NCBI RefSeq assembly: GCF_950295315.1
Contig: NC_080172.1
Span: 77,953,118-78,017,117, forward strand
DNA: 64,000 nt
DNA from: Erinaceus europaeus
Lineage: Eukaryota; Chordata; Mammalia; Eulipotyphla; Erinaceidae
Direction of reading: 5' to 3'
Made by a program: the position numbers and the translations under genes. Under the pieces are notes generated by a model that made no database searches, was not told where the DNA came from, and was given only the letters and a program-made list of their open reading frames with translations. Positions 1 through 11,380 of the stretch are shown here, one piece after another (within the stretch, counting starts at the first letter, position 1; each line of letters begins with the position of its first letter).

Positions 1-502
1 CTGGGAGAAAGTCTAAGCTCATCATATAAAGAAAGGATTACAAAAAGTCTGTAAAGAGAAAGAAACTGGCTCACTTAACAATGGCCCTTTTGGTCAATAC
101 CAGGCTACTCATCATCTGGGGCCCTAGCCAGGGGATCCTTAGATTCCTCCACATGGGAATGGGCTTAGACCTCCAATAAGTCCCCCACTTGCCACTTCCA
201 TCAGACATGTGGGCCTCTCTAGGACTTTGCAATAAAGTAGCAATGGTAAGGACTGCCCCACTTTGCAAAGGGAGACTGGATCATCCTGCTCTGCCACTTG
301 AGGAAGACTGGTCCTGAAATTAGTGCAGCCTAGAATGTTCCCTGCTATGACTATGGGCTTTGAACACAGACTGACAGGAACTAGGAGGTTACATAGTTTC
401 CTGTGCTAAATATGAATAGATATGGACCCTGGGCCAGGTGGATGAGTTAGCTGTATTTGTATACTTTTGTCCTCCTCAAGTTTGGGAGCTACTCTCTGCC
501 CT
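1..502. other. Repeat-poor flank, nothing recognised
   Basis: Ordinary AT/GC-balanced mammalian sequence. I recognise no SINE, LINE or exon-like frame in it; the short frames lack any family resemblance. Confidence 0.5.
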
Positions 503-515
503 AATCCAGCATTCT

Positions 516-727
516 TTCTTTCTTTAAATTTTTTTAAAAATTATACTTATTTATTGGAATGAGACAGCCAGAAATCAAGAGGGGAGGGAGATATAGAGAG
601 AAAGACCTGCACCATTGCTTCACCACTTGCAGGACTTTTCCCCTCTACAGGTAAGGACAGATTTGAAACTGGGCCCTTGTACATTGTAGCATGTGTGCTC
701 ACCCAGGTGTGCCACAACTCAGCCCCC
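516..727 (-). mobile_element. SINE-B, full copy
   Basis: Reads on the minus strand as a tRNA-derived SINE: tRNA-like head at the right, CT-rich body, and an A/T-rich 3' end at the left. Near-identical 13-bp flanks (AATCCAGCATTCT at 503-515, AATCCAGCTTTCT at 728-740) are its TSD, showing L1-type target-primed insertion. Confidence 0.85.
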
Positions 728-764
728 AATCCAGCTTTCTAGTTCTGTTTTCAACATTGACTAT

Positions 765-1572
765 ATCCTCTCTGACAATGGTTTTAGTCCACCTGTATGT
801 TACTGCTAACATAAAAAATTACTAAAGTCATGGGTCCCTAGGATCATACCTAAAATAGACTTCTTAGTTTCTCTCCATCCTAAAATCTCTATACTCACCT
901 TCTCTATTACTATTTTATGGTACCTGTTCACTATTCAATTTTATTGTTTTGTCTTCCTTTGTATCATGCTGACTTTCAGTCACCAAGTTGGAGATGCTAC
1001 TGTTATTCCATCCTGACTTCCCTGGGCAGATGACCTCACCAATATGTCCTGTAACCTCATCTCTTCAAAACCCTACTTTATAAGGGAAAGATAGAAACAG
1101 GATGGGGGTATGGACAAACCTGCCAATGCCCATATTCAGTGGAAAAGCAATTACAGAGATCAGAACTCCCACCTTCTGTACCTAAAAGAATTTTGGTCCA
1201 TAGCCTCAGAAGTGGAACAATGTTAGGGGAAGATGACTAGTGGATCTGAAATCCAATTCTATTGAGACCTCAAGGCTCAGAGAGAGAAGATGAAAAAAGG
1301 AAGAACATTCAGAAGTAGCAATAGGTGTCAGTGTGACTTAGAAAGGAAGTAAATGCTAGAAGAAGAAGAAAGGAAGTAAAGGCAAGACTATAGAAAAAAT
1401 GGGTAAATATATATAAATAATAATTAACTCATATCTGTGGTCTTGGTAGAACTACTGCAGTTTCTAAGGAGGGAATGGGGACACAGAACTCTGGTGGTGA
1501 GAATGGTGTGGAATTATACTCCCATTGTCTCATAATTTTGTAAACCATGATTAATAAAAATAAATTAAAACA
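765..1572 (+). mobile_element. Older L1 (L1-c) 3' UTR, 5'-truncated
   Basis: The stretch from about 970 (CAGTCACCAAGTTGGAGATG) to the A-rich end near 1572 matches the 3' UTR type seen sense at 5,190-5,540, 22,985 and 63,825. It includes the shared blocks around CAATGCCCATATTCAGTGG and TCTGGTGGTGAGAATGG. The upstream part (771-890) matches the reverse complement of 63,570-63,690. It is the most diverged copy of this 3' UTR here, with an extra purine-rich stretch at about 1,260-1,400. No ORF remains. Confidence 0.7.
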
Positions 1573-1669
1573 TAATGGCATTAATCTACAACTATACTAT
1601 CATAGGATTTATTTTCATTGCCCTAAAAATCATCTGTGCTTCATTTGCTTAATTTTCCTTTTCTACATG

Positions 1670-2160
1670 CAAGTATTGATCTTTTTACTGATTCCACAGT
1701 TTTGCTTTTTACAGAATAGCATATAGTTGGATTCATTCTGTATATAGTCTTTTAAAATTGTGTTTCTTTCAATAAGCAATATGAATTTAAGGCCCCTCAT
1801 GTCTTTTTCTTGTTTGATAGTTAATTTCTTTTTAGCACTAAATAACATTGCATTCTCTGGATGCACCAGTTTGTCTATTCACCTACTAAAGGATGTCTTG
1901 GTTGCTTCCAAGTTTTGGCAATTGTGAATAAAGCTGCTATAAACATCAGTGTGCAGGTTTTTGTGTGAACATAAATTTTCAGCTTATTTGGGTAAATACC
2001 AAGGAGTGCAATTGCTGGATCATATGGTAAGAATATGTTTAGTTTCTAAGATACCGCCAAACTGTGTTCCAAAGTGACTGTACCATTTTTCAGTTCAACA
2101 GCTATGTATGAGTGCCTATTGCTCCATATTCTTGCCAGCATTTGGTTTTGTTTATCTCTC
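1670..2160 (-). mobile_element. Ancient mammalian L1 (L1M-like) ORF2 3' region
   Basis: The minus strand encodes a decayed L1 ORF2 C-terminus and 3' end. The nucleotide pattern (for example GGTTGCTTCCAAGTTTTGGC, AATACCAAGGAGTGCAATTG) is the widely conserved antisense view of old placental L1s. It is much more diverged than the L1-a and L1-b copies here and is cut off at about 2,160 by the L1-b insertion. Confidence 0.8.
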
Positions 2161-2161
2161 T

Positions 2162-3331
2162 CTTTTTTAAAAAATTTATTGGGGTTTAATATTTTACAGC
2201 TAACAGTAAATACAGTAGTTTGTACATGCATAACATTGCTAAGTTTTCTACATAAAAATACAACCTACACTAGGCCTACTGTCATCCTTTTCCAGGACCT
2301 GACACTGCCTCCTACTCACCCCAGAGTCTTTTACTTTGGTGCAATACACCTATTCCACTTCAGGTTCTACTTGAGTTTTCTCTTCTGTTTTTGTGTTTCA
2401 ACTTCTGCCTGTAAGTGAGATCATCCTATATTCATCCTTCTATTTCTGACTTATTTCAATTAACATGATTCCATCAAGATTTCATCCAAGATGGGCTGAA
2501 AACAATGAAATCACCATTTTAATAGTGTTTAATAGAGAAATGCCACTGATTTTTTGAATGTTAATTTTGTAGCCTGACACCTTACTGTATTGCCTGATGA
2601 TATCCAAAAGCTTCTTGCTGGATTCTTTAGGCTTTTCTATGTATACTATCATGTTATCTGCAAATAGGGAGAGTTTGACTTCTTCTCTTCCAATATATAT
2701 CCCTTTAATTCCTTGCTCCTGCCTGATTTCTATGGCAAGAACTTTTAACATTATGTTGTATAGTGATGATAGTGAGCAGCCCTGTCTAGTACCCGATCTG
2801 AGGGGAAATGCTTCCAGTTTTTCACCATTGAGTATGATGTTGGCTGTAGGTTTGCTATATATAGACTCCGCTATCTTGAGGAATTTTCTATTTATTCCCA
2901 TTTTTATAGTGTTTTGATCATAAAGAGATGTTGTGTTTTGTCAAAGGCTTTCTCTGCATCTATTGATATGACTGTGTGGTTCTTGGTCTTCCAACATGTT
3001 ATTCATGTGGTGGATCACGTTGATTGATTTATATACATTAAGCCAACCTTGCATCTCTGGGATAAACCCCACTGGGTCATGATGAACAATCTTTTTAATG
3101 TACTGCTGTATCAGGTTGGCTAGAATTTTGTTCAATATTTAAGCATTTATGTTAATCAGAGATATTGGTCTATAGTTTTCTTTTTTGGTTGTGTCCTGTC
3201 TTCTTTTGGTATCAGAGTGATGTTGGCATCATAGAAGCTGGAAGGGAGTATTCCTGTGTCTTCAATCTTCTGTAAGACTTTTAAAAGTAGAGGTATTATT
3301 AACTCTTCCTTGAAGGTTTTGTAGATTTCAT
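2162..3331 (-). mobile_element. L1-b fragment with internal deletion
   Basis: Starts at the left with a T-run (poly-A on minus) and the L1-b 3' UTR (AATACAGTAGTTTGTACATG, about 2,165-2,525). It then jumps directly into the ORF2 reverse-transcriptase region at about 2,530. By comparison with the copies at 15.6-17.2 kb and 60.1-61.4 kb, roughly the last third of ORF2 is missing at this join. The copy runs to about 3,331, where homology to the 18.2 kb copy ends. Confidence 0.8.
2482..3135 (-). pseudogene. L1-b ORF2 reverse-transcriptase remnant
   Basis: Two minus-strand frames, 3135-2941 and 2901-2482, give L1 RT sequence, including [16 protein letters not shown] and then [14 protein letters not shown]. 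The catalytic box that reads FADD in the 17.2 kb copy reads FADN here, so the second aspartate of the RT active site is lost. The two frames do not join and the C-terminal part is deleted. This is a dead fragment of ORF2p. Confidence 0.85.
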
Positions 3332-3345
3332 TTCTAAGAGGGGGG

Positions 3346-5560
3346 TTCCCGGAAGATGGCGGACTGAGAAGCTGCTAGTGGCTTGAACTCTGACCACATC
3401 TTCTGGAGACAGTAGCATTTTTTGCCTTTAGTAGGCCAGTCAATAAGGGGTCCTAACGGTGACACAAAGGAGGTGACTATAAATTAATTTGGGTTAAAAA
3501 ATAGAGTAGAAAAAAAGAGAAAAAAAATTTTTTCTTCTGAATTGTTATCTCCAAAGCGTACCTCCTCCCCCACCCCTCCCACAACCAATCCCTGGGGACC
3601 AGCTCCTAGCAGGCTCCCCTGCTGAGCTTCTTTCTTTACCAGGATTCCCGTCCCACCAGGGAGTATCATTCATTCTAAGTCTAGTCCCTTCTGAAACCTC
3701 TGGCCTTTTTTCTTTCTAAGTAGTCAACCCCCCCCCCACATAGCTAATTAAATAATTTAAAAAATTTTTTAAATAAAAAACTCTTTCCTTCCACCGCTCT
3801 TTTATTACTGTTCTTTTTCTTACCTTTTTGTTTTTTTCTCTATTCCTTTTTTTTTCTTTTTCTCATTCTTGTCATCCTTTCTTCCTTAATCCTACAACTT
3901 CCAAAGCCACAGGCCCCATCCCCCACAGCAGCAAACAGTGTGCTTTCACTGATACACATTTGGGAATTATTTTGGGGAAGAATTCTGACTCAGAGTGGAC
4001 ACTCACTGCGAGTATCTCTGCTCAACTTCCCTTCCTCCTTTAGCTACCCCTAGAATATACAGTGGATGGTAGATTTTCATAACTGTCTATTTCAGCTATC
4101 CTTGTCTAGTCCTGAGGTTTTTTTTGTTTGTTTGTTTGTTTGTTTTTCTTTCTTAACAATCATCTGCCACTGCTCACGAGGTTTGAGGTAATCTGGGACA
4201 GGGTTTTTTTTTGTACCCTGCTCTATTTTATTATTAATATTATATAAAGGCATATATCCTCCCCCCCTTTAGGTTGATCAGAATTAACTCTTAGGGTATC
4301 TTTCATTGCTAGGGTAGTGGGCATCATATAAATCACTAGTTAATTAATACGAGAGGGGGGAAGTTAATTGTATGTCTCGAAGTTTTTTAAAACACAGACT
4401 GAATCTTTTAAATATATAGGCTGTGTATTTGATAGGTGGATTCTCTCAAAAGCCTAGACCAAGTAGATCAGAAGCAACCAATAGCACAGCTATATACAAG
4501 ATACTGGGTACTGTACAGCAAACCATAACAAAAGGACTTGTCAAAGTTAACCCAATTATCAAATAATGTGATGATAACATTAATTATCGATTGTCTTTTT
4601 GAACCCTAAGACAGCAGGAACCTCACATCTCCACTATAGAGCCCCTATTTCCCCCAGTCCTGGAACCCTTGGATAGGGCCCACTTTCCCGTATGCCTCTC
4701 CCAATCCATATCAAATAATATTGCATCTGCCGATCACAACCTAGTCAATGCAACAATTGCCACCTCAACATGCTTCACTTTTGGTTGTTGGAACATTCTC
4801 TACCGTTGTTGATCCAAATTGAGTGCAAGGTCCTATGGGGGGCTCACAAAGGGATCTATTGTGTTTTTCCTGATAGAGATGAACAGTAACAATGGAGAGA
4901 GAGATTTATTTGAGGTCTAGGCCTATCATGTCTGTTTTGGAATCCTAGGACTTCCTGACTAGGGCCCCAGCTCTAGGGTGGCCTGATAGTGACTAAAGAG
5001 TCATTGTTAAAGTTTGCCAGTCTCTTGCCCTTATTCATCTTTTGCATTCCTTGCTTTGATAAAATTAGCTTTGTAGTGACTGAGGAGAGTATAATGGGAC
5101 CCCTCCAACTCTTCATATGAACTTTTCCAGCCTTTAGCTTCATGATTAGTCAAAAATTTGTTTGGCTCTACATGTTAACTCTTTTTTCAGCCACCAGGTT
5201 ACTGATGTTAACCTGGTTCCCTGGGAAGATGACCCTACCAATGTGTCCTGGAGCCCCAGTTCCCCAGATCCCTGCCCCGTTAGGGAAAAAGAGAGACAGC
5301 CTGGGAGTATGGATTGACCTGTCAGTGCCCATGTTCAGTGAGGAAGCACTTCTAGAAGCCAAACCTTCCACCTCTGTACCCTATAATGATCCTGGGTCCA
5401 TATTTCCAGAGGGATAAGGAATAAGAAAGCTATCAGGGGAGTGGATGGAATATGGAGTTCTGCTGGTGGTAACTGTGTGGAGTTGTACCTCTGTTATCCT
5501 GTGTTTTTTGTCAGTTTTTCTTTTTTATAAATAGAAATAAAAAAATCAAAAAGCAATAGA
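3346..5560 (+). mobile_element. Mini-L1: 5' UTR joined to 3' UTR, no ORFs
   Basis: Begins with the L1 5' start (GGTTCCCGGAAGATGGCGGA), the sense equivalent of the 5' end of the full-length L1 at 50,452. It follows that 5' UTR, including the poly-pyrimidine stretches at 3,780-3,890 and the TTTGAGGTAATCTGGGACAG block, to about 4,326. There it passes directly into the L1 3' UTR (ATATAAATCACTAG, counterpart near 41,650). It ends in an A-rich tail at about 5,530-5,560 after the usual TGGTGGTAACTGTGTGGAG block. ORF1 and ORF2 are absent. The two bases TC at 4,325-4,326 fit either parent, so the join has 2-nt microhomology. No clear TSD was found. Confidence 0.85.
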
Positions 5561-5955
5561 ACAAACTTAGACTTGATATCTTGTCAATTCCAGTTTAATT
5601 CAGCAGACATTAACTGATATATTCTGGAGTTTTTTACTGCATCCTTTTGGGGATATATATTATAAAAAAAGTCATGTCTATCACTTTCTTAATTAGCAAA
5701 AAAGTGTTTAATAATCTGTTCTCATAATACAGTTGCATGTAATTGTTACTTTGTTCTGATAGATATATGTGATATTTCTCTCCTTAACTACATTAGACAC
5801 TGTGGCCCTATTTTTCTCAAAAGGATATATTTATATTTCATTTCCCACCCTCCATTTTACTTCTTCTAAGCCAATTTTGTTATTTCCTTTAATGCCATTG
5901 TGTTTGAATTAACTTCATTTTGAAAGAAAGGTTTACTTTTCAGTGTAAGATATAT
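5561..5955. other. Repeat-poor AT-rich spacer
   Basis: No recognisable repeat or coding sequence. Confidence 0.4.
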
Positions 5956-5973
5956 TGTTTGGTATATTTTTGA

Positions 5974-6232
5974 TTTTTTAAAATTTATTTTCCCTTTTTC
6001 TGCCCTTGTTTTTACTGTTGTTGTAGTTATTATTGTTGCTTCTATTGATGTCGACATTATTAGATAGGACAGAGAGAGGGAGAGTAAAAGACAGACACCT
6101 GCAGACCTGTTTCACCACCTGTGAAGCGACTCCCCTGCAGGTGGGGAGCTGGGGGCTCGAACCGGGATCTTTATGCCTGTCCTTGTGCTTTGAGCCACGT
6201 GCACTTAACCTGCTGTTCTACTGCCAACTCCC
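5974..6232 (-). mobile_element. SINE-A (short form), full copy
   Basis: Minus-strand SINE with tRNA-like head at the right, the CTGCAGACCTG/TTCACCACCTGTGAAG core, and a TTG/TTA-rich left end (CAA-rich tail on minus). A perfect 18-bp TSD, TGTTTGGTATATTTTTGA, lies at 5956-5973 and 6233-6250. Confidence 0.93.
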
Positions 6233-6420
6233 TGTTTGGTATATTTTTGAAGATTCTGAACCTGAATCAAGGTTCTGGAGGTGAGTTCTGGGAATAATTA
6301 GGAGTGCAAGTATTGGAAAGTGGTAGTTGTAATAGGATTTCACTTTCTGTTCTACTGAGTCACATGGATGGTTTACCACCTCCCTTCTCTCAACCTATAG
6401 TTCAATTCAACCTTTCATTT

Positions 6421-9134
6421 TTTTTTTTAAATTTTTTATTTAAGAAAGGATTAGTGAACAAAAGCATAAGGTAGGAGGGGTACAACTCCACACAATTCCC
6501 AACACCCAATCCCCATAACCCACCCCCTCCCATGGTAGCTTTCCCATTCTCTATCCCTCTGGGAGCATGGACCCAGGATGGTTGAGGGTTGCAGAAGGTA
6601 GAAGGTCTGGCTTCTGTAATTGCTTCCCCGCTGAACATGGGCGTTGACTGGTCGGTCCATACCCCCAGTCTGCCTCTCTCTTTCCCTAGTAGGGTGTGTC
6701 TCTGGGGAAGCTGAGCTCCAGGACACATTGGTGGGGTCTTCAATCCAGGGAAGCCTATCCAGCATCCTGGTGGCATCTGGAACCTGGTGATTGAAAAGAG
6801 AGTTAACATATGAAGCCAAACAATTTGTTGAGCAATCATGGATCCCAAGCTTGGAATAGTGGAGAGGAAGTGTTAGGAAGGTACTCACTGCAAACTCTAG
6901 TGTACTTCTGCTTTCAGGTATATATTTTGCAGTAGTTTATGGATACGTGTGCACATAAGCTCTCTCTCACAGAAACTGGTGTATATCTAGGTTATGGGAC
7001 TTTGTTAGAAAGTGAACTACCTGAGATGAAATTAGAGTGTACTATTAAAGGAAAGGTCTCACCCGAGTAATGAAGCTGAAGGGTTGTCATTCCACACGTG
7101 AAGTCTCTGGATACAGTCTGAGGTGAAGCATGTTGAGGTGGCAATCGTTGCTTTGGTTAGGTTGTGATCGGTGGATGCAATATTATTTGGTTTGGATTGG
7201 GAGATGCATACGGGAAAGTGGGCCCTATCCAAGGGTTCCAGGACTGGGGGAAGTAGGGGCTCTATAGTGAAGATGTGAGGTTCCTGCTGTCTTAGGGTTC
7301 AAAAAACACAATCAGTAGTTAATATTATCATCACATTATTTGTTAATTGGGTTAACTTTGAAAAGTCCCTTTGTTATGGTTTGCTGGACAGTACCCAGTA
7401 TCTTGTGTATAGCTGTGCTATTGGAAGCTTCTAATCTACTTGGTCTAGGCTTTTGAGAGAGTCCGCATATCAAATACATGGCCTATATATTAAAAAGATT
7501 CAGTTTGTCTTTTGAGAAACTTTGAGACATACAATTGATTTCCCCCTCTCATATTAATTAACTACTGATTTATATGTCTACATTTTGCTAGGAGTGTACA
7601 TAAACACCATTTCCACCACCAAAGGACTGTGACCCTTCCCTCCTGCCCACTCCCACCCCCCACTGGCCCAGGAAGCTACATGCCTACCCCTCACCACTGG
7701 GTTTTTACTTTGGTGCCCTACTTACAATTTGATCAGGTCCTGCTTTTAGTTTCGCTTTTAGATCTTCTTAGTCAGCTTCTGTTGATGAGTGGGATCATCC
7801 TAAACTCATCTTTATTTTTCTGACTTAGTTCACTTAACATAATTCCTTCTAGCTCTGTCCATGATGGGTCAGAGAAGGTGGGTTCATTGTTCTTGATAGC
7901 TGCATAGTATTCCATTGTGTATATATACCACAGCTTTCTCAGCCACTCATCTGGTGTTGGGCACCTGGGTTGCTTCCAGGTTTTAGCTATTATGAATTGT
8001 GCTGCTATGAACATAGGAGTACACACCTCTTTTTGGTTGGGTGTTATGGAGTCCTTGGGGTATAAGCTCAGGAGAGGAATTATTGGGTCATATGGAAGGT
8101 CCATATCTAGCCTTCTGAGAGTTTTCCAGACTGCTCTCCACAGAGGCTGTACCAATTTACATTCCCACCAGCAATGTAAAAGGGTTCCTCTGTCCCCACA
8201 TCCTCTCCAGCATTTGTTGCTGCTGTCCTTTTTGATGTATGCCATTCTTACAGGAGTGAGGTGGTATCTTAGTGTTGTCTTAATTTGCATTTCTCTGACA
8301 ATCAGTGACCTAGAGCAGTTTTTCATATGTTTGTTAGCCTTTTGGATCTCCTCTGTGTTGAATGTTTTGTTCATTTCCTCTGCCCATTTTTGGATGGGGT
8401 CATTTGCTTTTTTGCAGCTAAGTTTGCTGAGCTCTTTATATATTTTGGTGATTAGTTTCTTGTCTGATGTCTGGCATGTGAAGATCTTCTCCCATTCTGT
8501 GAGGGGTCTCTTTGTTTGTTTAATAGTTTCTTTGGATGTGCAGAAGCTTTTCAATTTGATGTAGTCCCATTGGTTTGTTTCTGCTTTGGTCTTCCTTGCA
8601 ATTGGGTTTGATTCATCAAAGATGTCCTTGAGGTGTATGTGCGAAAGTGTTTTACCAATGTTTTCCTCTAAGTATTTGATTGTTTCTGGTCTGACATCTA
8701 GGTCTTTGATCCATTTGGAGTTGATTTTTGTTTCTGGTGAGATAAAGTGGTTCAATTTCATTCTTCTGCATGTTTCAACCCAGTTTTCCCAGCACCATTT
8801 ATTGAAGAGAGCCTCCTTTTTCCATTTAATCCTTTGGGCCCCCTTATCAAAGATTAGATGCCCATAGGTGTTGGGATTTACTTCTGGGCTTTCAATTCTG
8901 TTCCACTGGTCTGTGTGCCTATTTTTGTTCCAGTACCATGCTGTTTTGATGATGATGGCTTTATAATATAGTTTAAGGTCTGGGAGTGTGATGCCTCCAT
9001 TTCTGTTTCTTTTCCTTAAGATGGTTTTGGCAATTCTAGGTGTTTTCAGGTTCCAGATAAATGATTGTAGTGTTTGTTCTATTCTCTTAAAGAAGCCTGG
9101 TGGAACTTTGATGGGTATTGCATTAAATTTGTAT
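6421..9134 (-). mobile_element. L1-a, 5'-truncated insertion
   Basis: Contains the whole L1-a 3' UTR (6,421-7,771) and the C-terminal third of ORF2 (7,772 upward), cut off at 9,134 within ORF2. The TSD ATTCAACCTTTCATTT is at 6405-6420 and 9135-9150. It is collinear with 40,527-43,210 of the full-length copy and visibly close to it, so this is a fairly recent insertion. Confidence 0.95.
7772..8761 (-). pseudogene. L1-a ORF2p C-terminal 329 codons (truncated copy)
   Basis: An uninterrupted frame of 329 codons ends at the natural ORF2 stop ([12 protein letters not shown]). It covers the region after the reverse transcriptase, including the conserved C-terminal cysteine segment with spacing C-x3-C-x7-H-x4-C ([18 protein letters not shown]). 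That motif is intact here but has lost its His in the 42.3 kb copy. Endonuclease and RT domains and a promoter are absent because the insertion is 5'-truncated, so no active protein is expected. The frame may stay open because the copy is young. Confidence 0.9.
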
Positions 9135-9150
9135 ATTCAACCTTTCATTT

Positions 9151-10398
9151 TTAAATATATATATATCCCTTCATATGAAGGGAGAATTATGTAATATACT
9201 AATATAGTGGTGAGATTTATCCTCACATTTCCATTCTTAATCAGAATAGTATTCCTCCACTCTAAGGGAATTACAGAAACCATGTCTTCACTAAAAATAT
9301 AAAAGGACAATAATTTATATTACATTCCATGAAAAACTTTTGACCTATGTAAAGAGCAGATAAATCTATGTTAAGGGAGAGAAAACTGTCTAGCTCTATT
9401 CTAAAGTAGCATTAGAGATTCTGCCTCTGGTCTCTGGGACTGCAGATAGGCAAGTTGGTGTTCTAATGGGATGAATTTTCTCCCAAGCCTTCAGATTATG
9501 CCCTTTAATCCTCAGTCCTTTCACTTTGTGAGGTGTGTGCTCACCAAGCTAAGTCATCACCCAGTCCTTATTTCTAATCTTGTGCTTGATAAATTGTCTA
9601 TGGCCAATGGTGTCAATAGGCAGGCTGGTTATTTAAAAAGACTCAGTTAAATTGCAGTCCCTAAAGACCTGGGACATTTATTTTCCTCTTTCTAGAATTC
9701 ACATTATTAAGACATTTAAAATGCTTACCCATTTCTATTCACAATTCCTAGAAAAATAATTTTGTCAATATGATTGACATGATAGTCTATGGAATGTTAA
9801 GGTGATCAGGAGATCACTGTGCTAGATTATGTCATATATGGTAGAATCAATTTAACCCTGAAGCATATTGTGAGAGTGAACTGCTGTCCTTGATATGTGA
9901 GAACAGATTGCTTACAGCAGGTCTTGCTGTTTGGTGTAGATTAAAAGGCATTTTTTGATTAATAACTATATACCAGGATCCAGAGGCTGTATTAATTTGC
10001 TCCTTTTAACACATTATATCTGGAACTGCTATTCTCAATAACTTTCCAACTCATGATTCATTTGCTCTTTACACAATCAAAATTTTTTATTGGTATGTAA
10101 TATGAGTCTTCATCTTTTTATATTTTTAGTAAAGGCAATGATTCTCATAATACCCTTAGGGATGAGTATAGGCACCCTATGCTGGCTGGGAGAGGAAGTT
10201 TGAGGATTAACTTCATAACATAATAACTCCCTTCATGTGTAAAAGAGCTTATATGAAGATTCTATGAACCTGATTCACAGGAAGAAGTGTTTCAATTATT
10301 TATTCAGGATCTGTAATTGGAGGTCCAAAATTCCTTTTTGGAATTGAACTCAGTGACTGGTGGGCCACATGGCATGAGAATTTAGCCTGAACAGAACT
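9151..10398. other. Mostly repeat-poor spacer
   Basis: Includes a short TA-rich run near 9,155-9,170 and a probable worn SINE-B head on minus at about 9,500-9,580 (GTGTGCTCACC...CATCACCCAGTCC). Otherwise nothing recognisable. Confidence 0.4.
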
Positions 10399-10415
10399 AG
10401 AATCTAGTAATCTCA

Positions 10416-10559
10416 GGTGGGGGTAGATAGCATAATGGTTGTGCAGAGTGGCTCTAGTGCCTGAGGCTTCAACTCCCAGGTTTCAATCCCCTGCACCACC
10501 AGAAGCCAGAGCTCATCAGTCTTCTGGTAAAAAGATAAAAATAAAAAAATAAAACAAAA
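10416..10559 (+). mobile_element. SINE-C, full copy
   Basis: Head GATAGCATAATGGTTGTGCA with a box B-like AGGTTTCAATCCCC, then the CACCACCAGAAGCCAGAGC block and an A-rich tail. The 17-bp TSD (AGAATCTAGTAATCTCA at 10399-10415, AGAATTTAGTAATCTCA at 10560-10576) has one mismatch. Confidence 0.88.
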
Positions 10560-10576
10560 AGAATTTAGTAATCTCA

Positions 10577-11059
10577 AAATAAGACTGGGGATTTTTTTTT
10601 TCTCAGAGTTTGAGCAGGTTATACATAAGAATTTTTATAAAATGCTTTTAAGAATATTCCAAGACATAATATAATCATGGAAGTGTCGAATGTTTTTTTT
10701 TTTTCAACTCTGAGTTGCTGAACTTTGTTAGGGTTGCATTGAGTGAGATGGTTCTTCATTATCGTGATGATTCAAGTTAGCTTTACGCTTTCTCAAGCAA
10801 GATTTTTTAAGACTATGGCTATATTACATATATAATTATTTAACATGGTAACTTTTTATTGTTGGTATTGTCATTACTGTGGCTTCATTGCTCCTGGCAT
10901 TTTTTTTTTTTTTGAATGACAGGAAGGAAGGGAGAGGTAGAGATAACAGGGCACTGACGCTTCATTCCTCCAATGTGATGGGGACCTGGCTTGAACTTTG
11001 GTGTGGTGCCTGCTGTTTCATTGAAACACTATGATTAGTCACAATGAAGATATCTGCAG
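10577..11059. other. Spacer with degraded SINE-like piece on minus
   Basis: T-runs at 10,594 and 10,691. At about 10,900-11,030 a T-run is followed by a purine-rich block and GGGGACCTGGCTTGAACTTT. This resembles an old SINE head region on the minus strand, but no TSD is visible. Confidence 0.35.
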
Positions 11060-11063
11060 ATCA

Positions 11064-11196
11064 GGGCAGGGATAGATAGCATGATTATATAAAGACACTC
11101 TCATGCCTGAGGCTCCAAAGTCCCAGGTTCAGTTCCCTGTACCTCCGTAAGTCAGAGCTGAGCAGTGTTCTGCTCTGGTTAAAAAAAAAAAAAAAG
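11064..11196 (+). mobile_element. SINE-C copy
   Basis: Carries GGGATAGATAGCATGATTAT, CTCATGCCTGAGGCTCCAAA, a box B-like AGGTTCAGTTCCC and a 15-A tail. No convincing TSD was found. Confidence 0.8.
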
Positions 11197-11380
11197 TTAT
11201 GTTCGCTTATTCTGGATTTATTCTTACTTTGTTATCAGTTTTATGATACTACTTTGAATCCTAAAATTACAGAATTCATTTTAAAATCAGAGGGTCATTT
11301 TAGTGATAGTATTTATTCCTAATTTGCGAAAGCGGTTATGTACTATAGAGCTCATCCATGAGGATAGTGGTCTCCTCACT

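Noticed and set aside
1340..1385. A third Vingi tail (AAATGCTAGAAGAAGAAGAAAG)
   Set aside because: Only about 20 bases match, in a purine-rich part of an old L1 3' UTR; the preceding conserved codons are absent.
2162..5560. The L1-b and mini-L1 as one twin-primed element
   Set aside because: The right part begins exactly at an L1 5' UTR start and belongs to a different L1 type; twin priming would place contiguous L1 positions at the join.
7917..8564. 215-codon plus frame opposite L1 ORF2 (also at 42,004-42,549 and 15,477-16,061)
   Set aside because: Antisense shadows of the conserved ORF2 C-terminus; they recur wherever that segment occurs.
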